Shown in pieces: positions 31,572 to 39,666 of a DNA stretch of 64,000 bases. The notes below the pieces were generated by a model, which saw only the letters and a list, made by a program, of their open reading frames with translations, searched no databases and was not told the DNA's origin. The DNA is from Rhodophyticola sp017644125. GTDB lineage: Bacteria; Pseudomonadota; Alphaproteobacteria; Rhodobacterales; Rhodobacteraceae. The stretch lies in assembly GCF_042140125.1 (NCBI RefSeq), contig NZ_CP159473.1. One strand, 5' to 3'. Made by a program: the position numbers and the translations under genes. Within the stretch, counting starts at the first letter, position 1, and every line of letters begins with the position of its first letter.

Positions 31572-32942
31572 TCAGGTTCGGGGCACCAGCCCCGCGATCT
31601 CGTTCAGCCGGGCCTCCACGGCATCGGTCCGGCCGAAGCCATAGCGGCCCCATCCCAGACTGTCGAGCCTGACCGCGCGCGCCTCGGACGGGCGACCTGT
31701 CAGATCCAGCGCCTCGGCCCGGATCATCAGAAGCGTCGCCAGAAGGCTGGCGTTTTCGGCCTGCGTGGCGGCGGGCAGGGCCGCGCCGGTCAGCTCAAGC
31801 GCCCGCTCGGCCTGCCCCGAGGAAAGCGCGAAGGCGGCGAGCTGCATTTTCACATGCGCCATGTGAATGCCGCCCGGCGCGATCTGCCGGTAGATCTGCC
31901 CGGCGGCCAGAAAGGACGCAAGCGACAGGTCTGGATCCCGCGTGAGGCTCAACCGGCCAAGCGCGAAATAGGAGAAGGCAAGCCGGTTGTCCTGCCACCC
32001 CTGCGACCGGGCGATGGCCACCGCTTGCCGGGCGGCGGCGATGCGGCGCGGGTCGTTGGTGCTGCCGCGCCCAAGCGCGGTTTCGATGGCGTCGATCCAG
32101 GCCCGCGGGCTGGCCCCCGACGGGCCGAGGCCGCCGCCATTGCCCCGCGGGTTCAGCCGGGCAAGGATGCCGGGCAGGGCCGCGGCCGCCTCCGCCCTTG
32201 TCATGCCCGATCTCAGGGCGGGGTCGTTATAGGCCCGCAGGACAAGCATATCGAACCCGGTCAGCACGGCGTTGAAATTATCGTCGTTGAAGACGCTGTC
32301 GGACAGGCGATAGAGATCGTTGAGCGGCCCGATGGCCTGACTTACCTCCTCGTGCAGGCAGTCGCGAATCTCCTGGGGCGGTACGTCGGACGGGATGAAC
32401 ACCGCGATCTGCTGTCGGGTTTCCAGCGTGGTCCAGTCCAGATCGCGGCCATTGCGCATGCGCCGGAAGTCGTTCCAGCTTGATACGCGGGGCACGACGA
32501 AGCAGGCGGCTTGTGGCACCACGCGCTGCATCCGGCTGCGGGGCAGGGTTTCGATGACGATCGAGGCCGGGCCGCTGTCACGCGATACCCGCGAAATGTC
32601 GATCCGCGCCTCGCGGCGGAGCCGGGCCAGCAGCCGGTCCAGATTCGCGCCGAGCGAGGCCGGCGCGCCCGGGACCACGGCAACCGTGATCGGTCCTTCG
32701 AACCGGCTGAGCCGGGTGATCTCGCGCCCGCTTTCCATCTGAAAGCTGAGATCGAGGATGTCGCGCGCAATCGCGGCGTTGGACCGCTCGGGCGCGGGGG
32801 CGCTGCGCAGGGCAAACTGCGCCATCGGCGGCAATGTGGCGGGCAGCGCGGCATCGCGGCGTTCGGGAACATCCATCCGCGGCACGGCGGTGCAGGCGGA
32901 CAGGGCCATGAGGCCGGCAAACAGCGTAAGGCGCAGCACCAT
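31572..32942 (-). CDS. DUF2927-family lipoprotein with HEE motif
   Basis: A 456-residue exported protein: signal ending LMALSAC (lipobox), DUF2927 region (about 50-260) and a helical C-terminal half with TPR-like repeats (about 290-450). The DUF2927 core carries CLHEEVSQAIGPLND, a metalloprotease-like His-Glu motif, and a following SVFNDDNFNAVLTGFD segment. ATG 32942 overlaps the stop of the GNAT gene (TGATG). A shorter paralogue occurs at 45597. Role unknown. Confidence 0.85.
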   Translation of the reverse strand: MVLRLTLFAGLMALSACTAVPRMDVPERRDAALPATLPPMAQFALRSAPAPERSNAAIARDILDLSFQMESGREITRLSRFEGPITVAVVPGAPASLGANLDRLLARLRREARIDISRVSRDSGPASIVIETLPRSRMQRVVPQAACFVVPRVSSWNDFRRMRNGRDLDWTTLETRQQIAVFIPSDVPPQEIRDCLHEEVSQAIGPLNDLYRLSDSVFNDDNFNAVLTGFDMLVLRAYNDPALRSGMTRAEAAAALPGILARLNPRGNGGGLGPSGASPRAWIDAIETALGRGSTNDPRRIAAARQAVAIARSQGWQDNRLAFSYFALGRLSLTRDPDLSLASFLAAGQIYRQIAPGGIHMAHVKMQLAAFALSSGQAERALELTGAALPAATQAENASLLATLLMIRAEALDLTGRPSEARAVRLDSLGWGRYGFGRTDAVEARLNEIAGLVPRT

Positions 32943-33391
32943 CAACTCCGGCTATACTTCATGAAATCGGTGGCGACGGCGACGCGGTCATAAAGGGCGC
33001 GCGCCGCGGTATTGTCGGTCTGGGTCAGCCAGTAGACCGCGCCCCGCCCGGCGGCATCCGCGTCGGCATAGACCGTTTCGATGAGCGCGCGCGCCACGCC
33101 CTTGCCCCGGGCGGCGGGCGTCGTGAAAAGATCCTGCAGATAGGTCACCGGCGCCACCTTCCAGCCATGGGCGTGAACGATCGCATGGACAAGGCCGACG
33201 GCGTTACCGCCCTGCCATGCAATCCAGCCAAGCATATCGGTCCGCGCCGGATCGGTATAGCGCGCAAATGTCAGCTCGTAGATCTCGTCGGGCAGGTCGG
33301 TGTCATAGAAGGCGAGATAATCGCGCCAGAGCGGTCGCCAGGCGGATCTGTCGCCGGGCGTGAGCGGGAGGATGGAAATCTCAGATGTCAC
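32942..33391 (-). CDS. GNAT-family N-acetyltransferase
   Basis: A 149-residue acetyltransferase. Acetyl-CoA site QDLFTTPAARGKGVARALIE and the C-terminal TDNTAARALYDRVA are typical. The GTG at 33391 with GGAG upstream is preferred; the longer frame to 33454 lacks family features. It overlaps the DUF2927 gene at its stop and lies 95 bases after the AEC transporter. Substrate unknown. Confidence 0.85.
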   Translation of the reverse strand: MTSEISILPLTPGDRSAWRPLWRDYLAFYDTDLPDEIYELTFARYTDPARTDMLGWIAWQGGNAVGLVHAIVHAHGWKVAPVTYLQDLFTTPAARGKGVARALIETVYADADAAGRGAVYWLTQTDNTAARALYDRVAVATDFMKYSRS

Positions 33392-33485
33392 TGGAACTCC
33401 TGCCTTGTCCAGTCCGGTATTGGCATTGGTCGCTAGGGAGAAAATGTGGCACAAATTTGATCCTTTGCCAAAAACCAGTTTGTTT

Positions 33486-34394
33486 TCAGGCCGTCAATAT
33501 CGCCAGCGACAGGATCGACAGAAGGGTCGAGATCAGCACCGCCTTTGCGATCGCTTCGGTCCTGACACCGTATTGGGTGGCGATCACGAAAGGCATGGCG
33601 CCGCAGGGCCCGGCGGCGACCAGAAGCGTGATGTCGGATGTGAACCGGCTGACCCCGACGATGCCGAGCAGCCCGCCGACCAGCGCGGGATGGACCAGAA
33701 GCTTCACCGCCACGACGCTCCAGACCTCGGGCCCGATCCGGGCAAGGGACGATCCCGCCAGCGTCAGCCCGAGCGTGAAGAGCAGCACCGGCGCCGCGGC
33801 GGCCCCGGCAAATTCCGCGAAGGTCATGATGCCGGATGGTGCGGCATCGCCCGACAGGCCCACCGCAATGCCGATGGGGGAGGCATAGACAAACGGATTT
33901 TTCAGAACCAACCCGACCACCCCGCTTGTGGCCTCGCCGCCGGCCGTCAGGATGGCCGTCGCCAGAACGGTGGCGGGAAAGATCACGCCCGCATCCAGCA
34001 TCACCAGACCCGCCATCGGCACGCCCGCATCCGGCCCGACAAGGCGCTCGGCAATCGGCAGGACAAAGAAGATGTGGTTGACGAAGCTGGTCGCCATCCC
34101 AAGGAGCAGCGCCTCCGCCACGGGCAGGCGCAACACCGTCCTGAGAAACGCGAACATGCCCAGATAAAGCATCATCTGCACGGTGAAATAGACCCCGACG
34201 GCGGGCCATTCGACATCGTTGACCGGGGCCTTGCCCACCACCGAGACGATGAGGGCGGGGACCGCGAGATAGAAGGCGAATCTGTTGATCGCGGCCGCGT
34301 GGCTGTCATCCATCACCCCGCCCAATCGCAACGCATACCCGGTGACCAGCGCCAGAAAGACCGGCAGGATCGGGTCGGCCAGGGTTTGCAGCAC
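33486..34394 (-). CDS. AEC-family transporter
   Basis: A 302-residue permease with about ten transmembrane helices in two five-helix halves. It belongs to the auxin efflux carrier (AEC) family, whose bacterial members export or import malate, other dicarboxylates or amino-acid derivatives. Visible signatures are FAFYLAVPALIVSVVG and the central FVYASPIGIAVGL. The GTG at 34394 overlaps the MoxR stop (TAGTG), so the upstream extension to 34550 is rejected. Substrate unknown. Confidence 0.88.
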   Translation of the reverse strand: MLQTLADPILPVFLALVTGYALRLGGVMDDSHAAAINRFAFYLAVPALIVSVVGKAPVNDVEWPAVGVYFTVQMMLYLGMFAFLRTVLRLPVAEALLLGMATSFVNHIFFVLPIAERLVGPDAGVPMAGLVMLDAGVIFPATVLATAILTAGGEATSGVVGLVLKNPFVYASPIGIAVGLSGDAAPSGIMTFAEFAGAAAAPVLLFTLGLTLAGSSLARIGPEVWSVVAVKLLVHPALVGGLLGIVGVSRFTSDITLLVAAGPCGAMPFVIATQYGVRTEAIAKAVLISTLLSILSLAILTA

Positions 34395-35233
34395 TATCGC
34401 TGTCCGCGCGCCATGAAGGCCAGCCGCTCGAACAAGGCCACATCCTGTTCGTTCTTCAACAGCGCGCCGTGAAGTTTCGGTAGCGCGCTGGCCCCGTCCC
34501 GGCGCAGATCCTCCGGCGCGAGGTCTTCGGCCAGAAGCAGCTTCAGCCAATCCAGAACCTCGGAGGTGGAGGGTTTCTTCTTCAGCCCCTGCTGATCGCG
34601 GATCTCGTAGAACTGGGTCAGCGCGGTGGTCAGAAGCGCCTGTTTGATGCCGGGGTGATGCACCTCGACGATCCGTTTCATCACCTCCATCTCCGGAAAG
34701 CGGATGTAGTGGAAGAAACAGCGGCGCAGAAACGCATCCGGCAGTTCTTTTTCGTTGTTCGATGTGATGATTACGATGGGCCGGTGGCGGGCCCTGATCA
34801 TCTCGCCGGTTTCGTAGACGAAGAACTCCATCCGGTCGAGTTCCTGCAACAGGTCATTGGGAAACTCGATATCGGCCTTGTCGATCTCGTCGATCAGCAG
34901 AACGACCCGCTCCTCTGCCGCGAAGGCCTGCCAGAGCTTGCCGCGTTTGATGTAATTGGCCACATCGTTCACGCGCTCGTCGCCCAACTGGCTGTCGCGC
35001 AGGCGGCTGACCGCATCGTATTCATAGAGGCCCTGCTGCGCGCGGGTGGTCGATTTGATGTGCCATTCGATGATCGGCAGGCCAAGCGCGCCGGCCACCT
35101 GACGGGCCAGTTCGGTCTTGCCCGTGCCGGGTTCGCCCTTGACCAGAAGGGGCCGTTCCAGCGTCACGGCGGCATTGACGGCAACCGTCAGATCCTCGGT
35201 TGCCACATAATCGTCCGTACCGCTGAATCTCAT
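34394..35233 (-). CDS. MoxR-family AAA ATPase (CoxD-like)
   Basis: A 279-residue AAA+ ATPase. Walker A is KGEPGTGKTELAR, Walker B is VVLLIDEIDKAD, sensor 1 is VIITSNNEKELPDAFLRRC. It is the first gene of a minus-strand operon that also contains an AEC transporter, a GNAT enzyme, a DUF2927 lipoprotein, a mini membrane protein and the VWA protein. MoxR/VWA pairs act as maturation chaperones. ATG 35233 is preceded by GGGGGT; the upstream extension lacks family similarity. Confidence 0.93.
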   Translation of the reverse strand: MRFSGTDDYVATEDLTVAVNAAVTLERPLLVKGEPGTGKTELARQVAGALGLPIIEWHIKSTTRAQQGLYEYDAVSRLRDSQLGDERVNDVANYIKRGKLWQAFAAEERVVLLIDEIDKADIEFPNDLLQELDRMEFFVYETGEMIRARHRPIVIITSNNEKELPDAFLRRCFFHYIRFPEMEVMKRIVEVHHPGIKQALLTTALTQFYEIRDQQGLKKKPSTSEVLDWLKLLLAEDLAPEDLRRDGASALPKLHGALLKNEQDVALFERLAFMARGQR

Positions 35234-35415
35234 GCTACCCCCTTGGGAAAATGGCGCTTCACGGCAATCTGAGCGGCTGCCGCCTTGCTTTGGCCATAGC
35301 GGCACATTAGGGACGTGACAAGCAAGTGGCATTCAGATAATCGAAGCGCGGGAGTGGCCGGATGGGCGCAAAACCAGACATGGAAAACCGTTCCGGCCCC
35401 GATAAGGGGAGTGAC

Positions 35416-35838
35416 ATGAAAGTCGAAGTCTTTCTGCCTGAAGACTATCGTCCCGCGGAGGACGAGCCGTTTATGAACGAACGTCAGGTGGAGTATTTCC
35501 GCCGCAAGCTGATTTCCTGGAAAGAAGACCTTCTGGCTGGCAGCCGGGACACCGTTGCCGGCCTGCAGGATGGAACGCGGAACATTCCCGATGTCGCGGA
35601 TCGGGCCTCCGAAGAGACCGACCGCGCGCTGGAATTGCGGACCCGTGACCGGCAGCGCAAGCTGATTGCCAAGATCGATGCCGCACTTCGCCGGATCGAA
35701 GAGGGTGAGTACGGATATTGCGAAGATACCGGCGAGCCGATCTCGCTGAAACGTCTCGACGCGCGGCCGATCGCAACGCTGAGCCTTGAGGCGCAGGAAC
35801 GTCACGAGCGGCGCGAAAAGGTCCACCGCGACGATTGA
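35416..35838 (+). CDS. dksA: DksA-family RNA polymerase-binding regulator with one zinc-finger cysteine
   Basis: DksA enters the secondary channel of RNA polymerase and, with ppGpp, tunes rRNA and amino acid promoters. The 140 residues keep the coiled coil with tip motif DVADRA (DxxDxA) and the C-terminal globular domain. Of the four cysteines of a classical zinc finger only one remains (CEDTGEP, then ARPIAT in place of CxxC). It is therefore a zinc-independent type. ATG 35416 with AAGGGGAG upstream is the family start. A terminator follows at 35871. Confidence 0.92.
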   Translation: MKVEVFLPEDYRPAEDEPFMNERQVEYFRRKLISWKEDLLAGSRDTVAGLQDGTRNIPDVADRASEETDRALELRTRDRQRKLIAKIDAALRRIEEGEYGYCEDTGEPISLKRLDARPIATLSLEAQERHERREKVHRDD

Positions 35839-35870
35839 TCCAAGCCCCTGGGGCGACGGAACCGATTAGG

Positions 35871-35900
35871 AAGGGGCATCCATGACGGGTGCCCTTTCTT
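35871..35900 (+). terminator. Rho-independent terminator of dksA
   Basis: AAGGGGCATCC, loop ATGAC, GGGTGCCCTTT pairs over 11 positions with two G-U pairs and is followed by CTT. It lies 33 bases after the dksA stop and before the FAD monooxygenase. Confidence 0.75.
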
Positions 35901-35931
35901 CATTGGGCGGTGCGACCAGATAGGGGACAAG

Positions 35932-37101
35932 ATGCTGATCGGACGCGAGATTACGGTGCTGGGTGGTGGCATTGCGGGGCTGGCTGCGGCCACGGCCCTG
36001 GCACAACGGGGCGCGCGGGTGCGCGTGCTGGAGCAAAGCGACCGGATTGCCGAACTGGGGGCCGGCCTGCAGATCAGCCCCAATGGCGCGGTGGTTCTGC
36101 GCGCCCTTGGTCTGGGCGAAGCGCTGGCCGAGGCGGCACCTCTGGCGCGGGCGGTGCGGTTGTGCGATTTCCGGCGTGGCGCGGAGGTTTTCCGGCTGCC
36201 GCTGACCCGTAGCGACCGGCCCTATCACCTGATGCACCGGGCCGATCTCATCGGGATATTGCGGCGCGGCGCGGTGGAGGCGGGCGTGACCGTCGAGCTT
36301 GGCCGTGCCGTCCGTGAGCTGCGCGACGGGGCAGGGGGCATCGCGCTTCATTTCGCAACCGGGGAGACCGAAACCGCCGCCTGTCTGGTCGCCGCCGACG
36401 GCCTGCATTCGCCCACGCGCGCCGCGCTCAACCCCAGCACCCGACCGTTTTTCACCGGGCAGGTCGCCTGGCGCTGCACGATCCCGCTGGAAGACGCCGC
36501 CGCCCCGGCGGAAGCGCAGGTTTTCATGGGGCCGGGCCGGCATCTGGTGCGTTATCCGCTGCGCCACGGGGCCATGATGAACGTGGTCGCGGTCGAGGAA
36601 CGCGATGGCTGGGCCGCCGAAGGCTGGAACCACCGGGACGATCCGCAAAATCTTCGCCGGGCCTTCCGCGATTTCGCCCCCGGCATCCGGCAGATGCTGG
36701 ACGGGGCGGAGGAGGTGTTCCTGTGGGGCCTGTTCCGCCATCCGCTGGCCAAGCACTGGCACAATGACCACGCGGTGCTTCTGGGCGATGCGGCGCATCC
36801 CACGCTGCCCTTCCTGGCCCAGGGTGCCAACATGGCGCTGGAGGATGCCTGGGTTCTGGCCGACAGCCTCGCGGCGGAGGAGGATCAGGCCACCGGCTTT
36901 GCCCGTTACACCGCGCGCCGCCGCGCACGCTGCGCCCGGATCGTCGATGCCGCCTCGCGCAATGCGGAAAACTACCATCTTCGCCCCGGCCCCTACCGGT
37001 TTGCCGCGCACAGCGCCCTGCGCCTGGCCAGCCGGTTTGCCCCGCAGATCGCCGCCAATCAGTTCGAATGGCTTTACGGCCATGACGTCACGCGCGGCTG
37101 A
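35932..37101 (+). CDS. FAD-dependent monooxygenase (aromatic-ring hydroxylase type)
   Basis: A 389-residue flavoprotein of the salicylate / 6-hydroxynicotinate hydroxylase group. FAD motif VLGGGIAGLAAATAL (residues 8-22), DG motif CLVAADGLHS near residue 155, and the second FAD motif LLGDAAHPTLPFLAQGANMALEDA near residue 283 are intact. The substrate cannot be assigned because no ring-cleavage genes adjoin it. The gene stands alone: dksA terminator before it and a convergent Anbu gene 26 bases after it. Confidence 0.9.
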   Translation: MLIGREITVLGGGIAGLAAATALAQRGARVRVLEQSDRIAELGAGLQISPNGAVVLRALGLGEALAEAAPLARAVRLCDFRRGAEVFRLPLTRSDRPYHLMHRADLIGILRRGAVEAGVTVELGRAVRELRDGAGGIALHFATGETETAACLVAADGLHSPTRAALNPSTRPFFTGQVAWRCTIPLEDAAAPAEAQVFMGPGRHLVRYPLRHGAMMNVVAVEERDGWAAEGWNHRDDPQNLRRAFRDFAPGIRQMLDGAEEVFLWGLFRHPLAKHWHNDHAVLLGDAAHPTLPFLAQGANMALEDAWVLADSLAAEEDQATGFARYTARRRARCARIVDAASRNAENYHLRPGPYRFAAHSALRLASRFAPQIAANQFEWLYGHDVTRG

Positions 37102-37127
37102 GCGCCGCCCGCCCGATCCGTCCCGCC

Positions 37128-37871
37128 TCAGTCGTCCAGCGAATAGGCGGGCAGACGCTGAAACGCCTCGCGCAGCGCCTCGCCCCAGCTTGAGGAGATC
37201 ATCTCGAAAAACGGGTCATCCTTCTCGATCCGCTGCACCCGCCCGTTGCGGAAACTGTCGGCCTCGTAAAGATGCAGATCCAGCGGCGGCCCGACCGACA
37301 GGTTCGCCTTGATCGTGCTGTCGAAACTGACCATCAGCAGTTTCACCGCATCCTCGAAACTCATCGTCGGATCATAGGCGCGCACCAGAATGGGCTTGCC
37401 GTACTTCGCCTCCCCGATCTGGAAAAACGGCGTGTCCTCGCTGGCCTCGACGAAATTGCCCTCCGGATAGATCATGAAAAGCCGGGGATCGCTGCCGCGG
37501 ATCTGCCCGCCCAGTATCAGTGTGGCGGAAAACGGGCTGTCCGCCTCCTGCCCGGTTTCCCCGGCCTGATCGGCGATCACCTCCCGCAGGGTGGCGCCCA
37601 CCAGACGCGCCACCTGAAACATCGACGGCGCTTCGAGAATCGATGGTGCGCCGCGTTCGTCGGCGGGCTTGGCCCGTTCGTTCAGCAGGCTGATCAAAGC
37701 CTGCGTCGTGGCCAGATTGCCCGCCGTCATCAGGGTGACAGAGCGTTCCCCCACGGTTTCCCACGTAAACATCTTCTTGAAAATGCTGATATTATCGACA
37801 CCGGCATTGGTCCGTGTGTCCGACATCATAACCAGCCCACGGTTGAGCCGAAGCCCCACGCAATAGGTCAT
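37128..37871 (-). CDS. Anbu-type proteasome homologue
   Basis: Anbu (ancestral beta subunit) is an Ntn-hydrolase related to HslV and proteasome beta subunits. The 247-residue protein begins MTYCVGLRLNRGLVMMSDTR, so removal of Met exposes Thr2 as the likely nucleophile without a long propeptide. SDTRTNAGVDNIS is the family signature. It is the last gene of a four-gene run with a transglutaminase-like protein, an alpha-E protein and an ATP-grasp protein, the standard Anbu neighbourhood. Its physiological substrate is not known. Confidence 0.95.
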   Translation of the reverse strand: MTYCVGLRLNRGLVMMSDTRTNAGVDNISIFKKMFTWETVGERSVTLMTAGNLATTQALISLLNERAKPADERGAPSILEAPSMFQVARLVGATLREVIADQAGETGQEADSPFSATLILGGQIRGSDPRLFMIYPEGNFVEASEDTPFFQIGEAKYGKPILVRAYDPTMSFEDAVKLLMVSFDSTIKANLSVGPPLDLHLYEADSFRNGRVQRIEKDDPFFEMISSSWGEALREAFQRLPAYSLDD

Positions 37872-37911
37872 ACCCGTCTTGTCCCTTCGCCGCAGACGCC
37901 CGATCGCGCCG

Positions 37912-38715
37912 CTACTGCTGCTGTACCTGTATATCGACCATCATCGCCTCGCCAGCGTTACCAAAGCGTAACCCGGAAATGGGGGCCGCTTCGGTATAGT
38001 CCAGCCCGGTGGCGACGCGGACATAGCGCGGGTCGGGGGAAATGCCGTTCGAGATGTCGAAGCCCACCCAGCCGAGCGGGGGGATATGCACCTCGGCCCA
38101 GGCGTGGCTGGCATCCTGATGCACCCGGTCGTCCATCATCAGGTAGCCCGAGACATAGCGCGCGGGATATCCCATGGCGCGCGCGGCGGCGATGAAGATA
38201 TGCGCGTGATCCTGGCAAACGCCCGAGCCGATCTCGATCGCGTCCTCGGCGGTGGTTTCCGCGCCGGTCGTGCCGGTCCTGTAGGCCACGGCCTCGATGA
38301 TGCGGGTCGAAAGTGCGTGCAGGCGCGGGATATCGTCCTCGATCTCGTCTTTCAGGCCCCGCGCAAGGCGGCGCACATTCGGGCCCGCGCGGGTCAGATC
38401 AGTGGGCCGCTGGAACAGCCAGACCGGCGCGAAGCCACCATGCTTGCCGATCACACCGGCCTCGTCATTGGTTTCCACCTCTCCGGCGCAATGCACGACG
38501 ATCGAGGTCGCTTGCGGATCGAAGGAGATCAGCGAGACCTGATTTTGATGGTGGTCGGTGAAGGAGGTCTGCGCGCTGCCGCCTTCGATCTCCATCTGCC
38601 AGTTCAGCACCTGTTGCCCGGCGCTGCTTTTCGGCACCACGCGCAACTGTTGCAGCCCGTAGGACACGGGCTTGTCGAAATGATAGGTGGTCGTATGAAG
38701 AACCTTCAGCCGCAT
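37912..38715 (-). CDS. Transglutaminase-like protein of the Anbu cluster
   Basis: A 267-residue protein with an N-terminal beta-sandwich domain and a transglutaminase/protease core. The catalytic triad is visible: Cys in GSGVCQDHAH, His in SHAWAEVHI and Asp in GFDISNG. No signal peptide, so cytoplasmic. ATG 38715 is the family start and sits 4 bases after the alpha-E stop. It may process peptides or make isopeptide bonds together with the ATP-grasp enzyme and Anbu. Confidence 0.93.
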   Translation of the reverse strand: MRLKVLHTTTYHFDKPVSYGLQQLRVVPKSSAGQQVLNWQMEIEGGSAQTSFTDHHQNQVSLISFDPQATSIVVHCAGEVETNDEAGVIGKHGGFAPVWLFQRPTDLTRAGPNVRRLARGLKDEIEDDIPRLHALSTRIIEAVAYRTGTTGAETTAEDAIEIGSGVCQDHAHIFIAAARAMGYPARYVSGYLMMDDRVHQDASHAWAEVHIPPLGWVGFDISNGISPDPRYVRVATGLDYTEAAPISGLRFGNAGEAMMVDIQVQQQ

Positions 38716-38719
38716 GTCG

Positions 38720-39661
38720 TCACCCCTGAAACCTGTAATCGCGGTCGATCTGTGCGCCCAGTTGTCCCAGATCGGCCAGGAAATCGACGATGAATTCGTG
38801 AAGACCTTCCTCGAAGACATGTTCGATCGTGGTCTGGTTCAGACGCCCTGACAGGGCCTCCACCAGATCGTGGCAGTGATGGCGGTGATCGTATTCGCGT
38901 TCCAGATAGCTCAGATTGGTCGCGATCTTGCCCACCGAAAACCTCAGACTGCGCGGCATCCGCCCGTCGAATAGCAGGAAATCGGCAATTCCGATGGGGC
39001 TCGATTCCCCGCCGCTGATCCAGCGATAGGCGCGCTGGCCCGCGACCGACCGCAGGATCGTTTCCCATTGCACATTGTCCAGGCTCGACCCGATCTGGCT
39101 GATCGACGGCAGCAGGACATAGTATTTCACATCCAGAATCCGCGCCGTGTTGTCGGCCCGTTCCAGATAGGTTCCGATCCGGCAGAAATCGAACACGTCG
39201 TTTCTGAGCATCGTGCCATGCAGCGCGCCGCGCACCAGCGCCGATTGCTGGCGGATCATGGCCAGGGATCCCGGCAGGTTGCGGGGTGCCACCGGGCGCG
39301 CCAGCGCCTGTTTCAGGATCATGTAGGTGTCGTTCACCGCCTCCCACACCTCGCGGGTGATCGCGGTGCGGACCAGCCGCGCATTCTGCCGCGCCGCCGC
39401 GATGGCCGACATGACGGAGGAGGGGTTGCTTGTGTCGCGCAGCAGGAAATCGATCACCCTTGCCGCGTCCAGCTCGTCATGGCGCGACCGGTAGAGATCG
39501 GCAACGCCTGCGGTCTGCAGCACGCTCGCCCATTCGTCATCGGCCCCGTCGGGCCGCGTCAGCGCGATCCGAAACCCGGCATCGATCAGCCTTGCGGTAT
39601 TTTCGGACCTTTCCAGATAGCGAAACATCCAGAACAGGCCACCTGCGGTTTTGCCCAGCAT
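38720..39661 (-). CDS. Alpha-E domain protein of the Anbu cluster
   Basis: A 313-residue all-helical protein of the alpha-E family. N-terminus MLGKTAGGLFWMFRYLERSE and later YLERADNTARILDVKYY are the family repeats. These proteins always travel with circularly permuted ATP-grasp enzymes and may serve as the amine-carrying or scaffold component. Only 5 bases separate it from the ATP-grasp stop. Confidence 0.94.
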   Translation of the reverse strand: MLGKTAGGLFWMFRYLERSENTARLIDAGFRIALTRPDGADDEWASVLQTAGVADLYRSRHDELDAARVIDFLLRDTSNPSSVMSAIAAARQNARLVRTAITREVWEAVNDTYMILKQALARPVAPRNLPGSLAMIRQQSALVRGALHGTMLRNDVFDFCRIGTYLERADNTARILDVKYYVLLPSISQIGSSLDNVQWETILRSVAGQRAYRWISGGESSPIGIADFLLFDGRMPRSLRFSVGKIATNLSYLEREYDHRHHCHDLVEALSGRLNQTTIEHVFEEGLHEFIVDFLADLGQLGAQIDRDYRFQG

Positions 39662-39666
39662 CGCGC

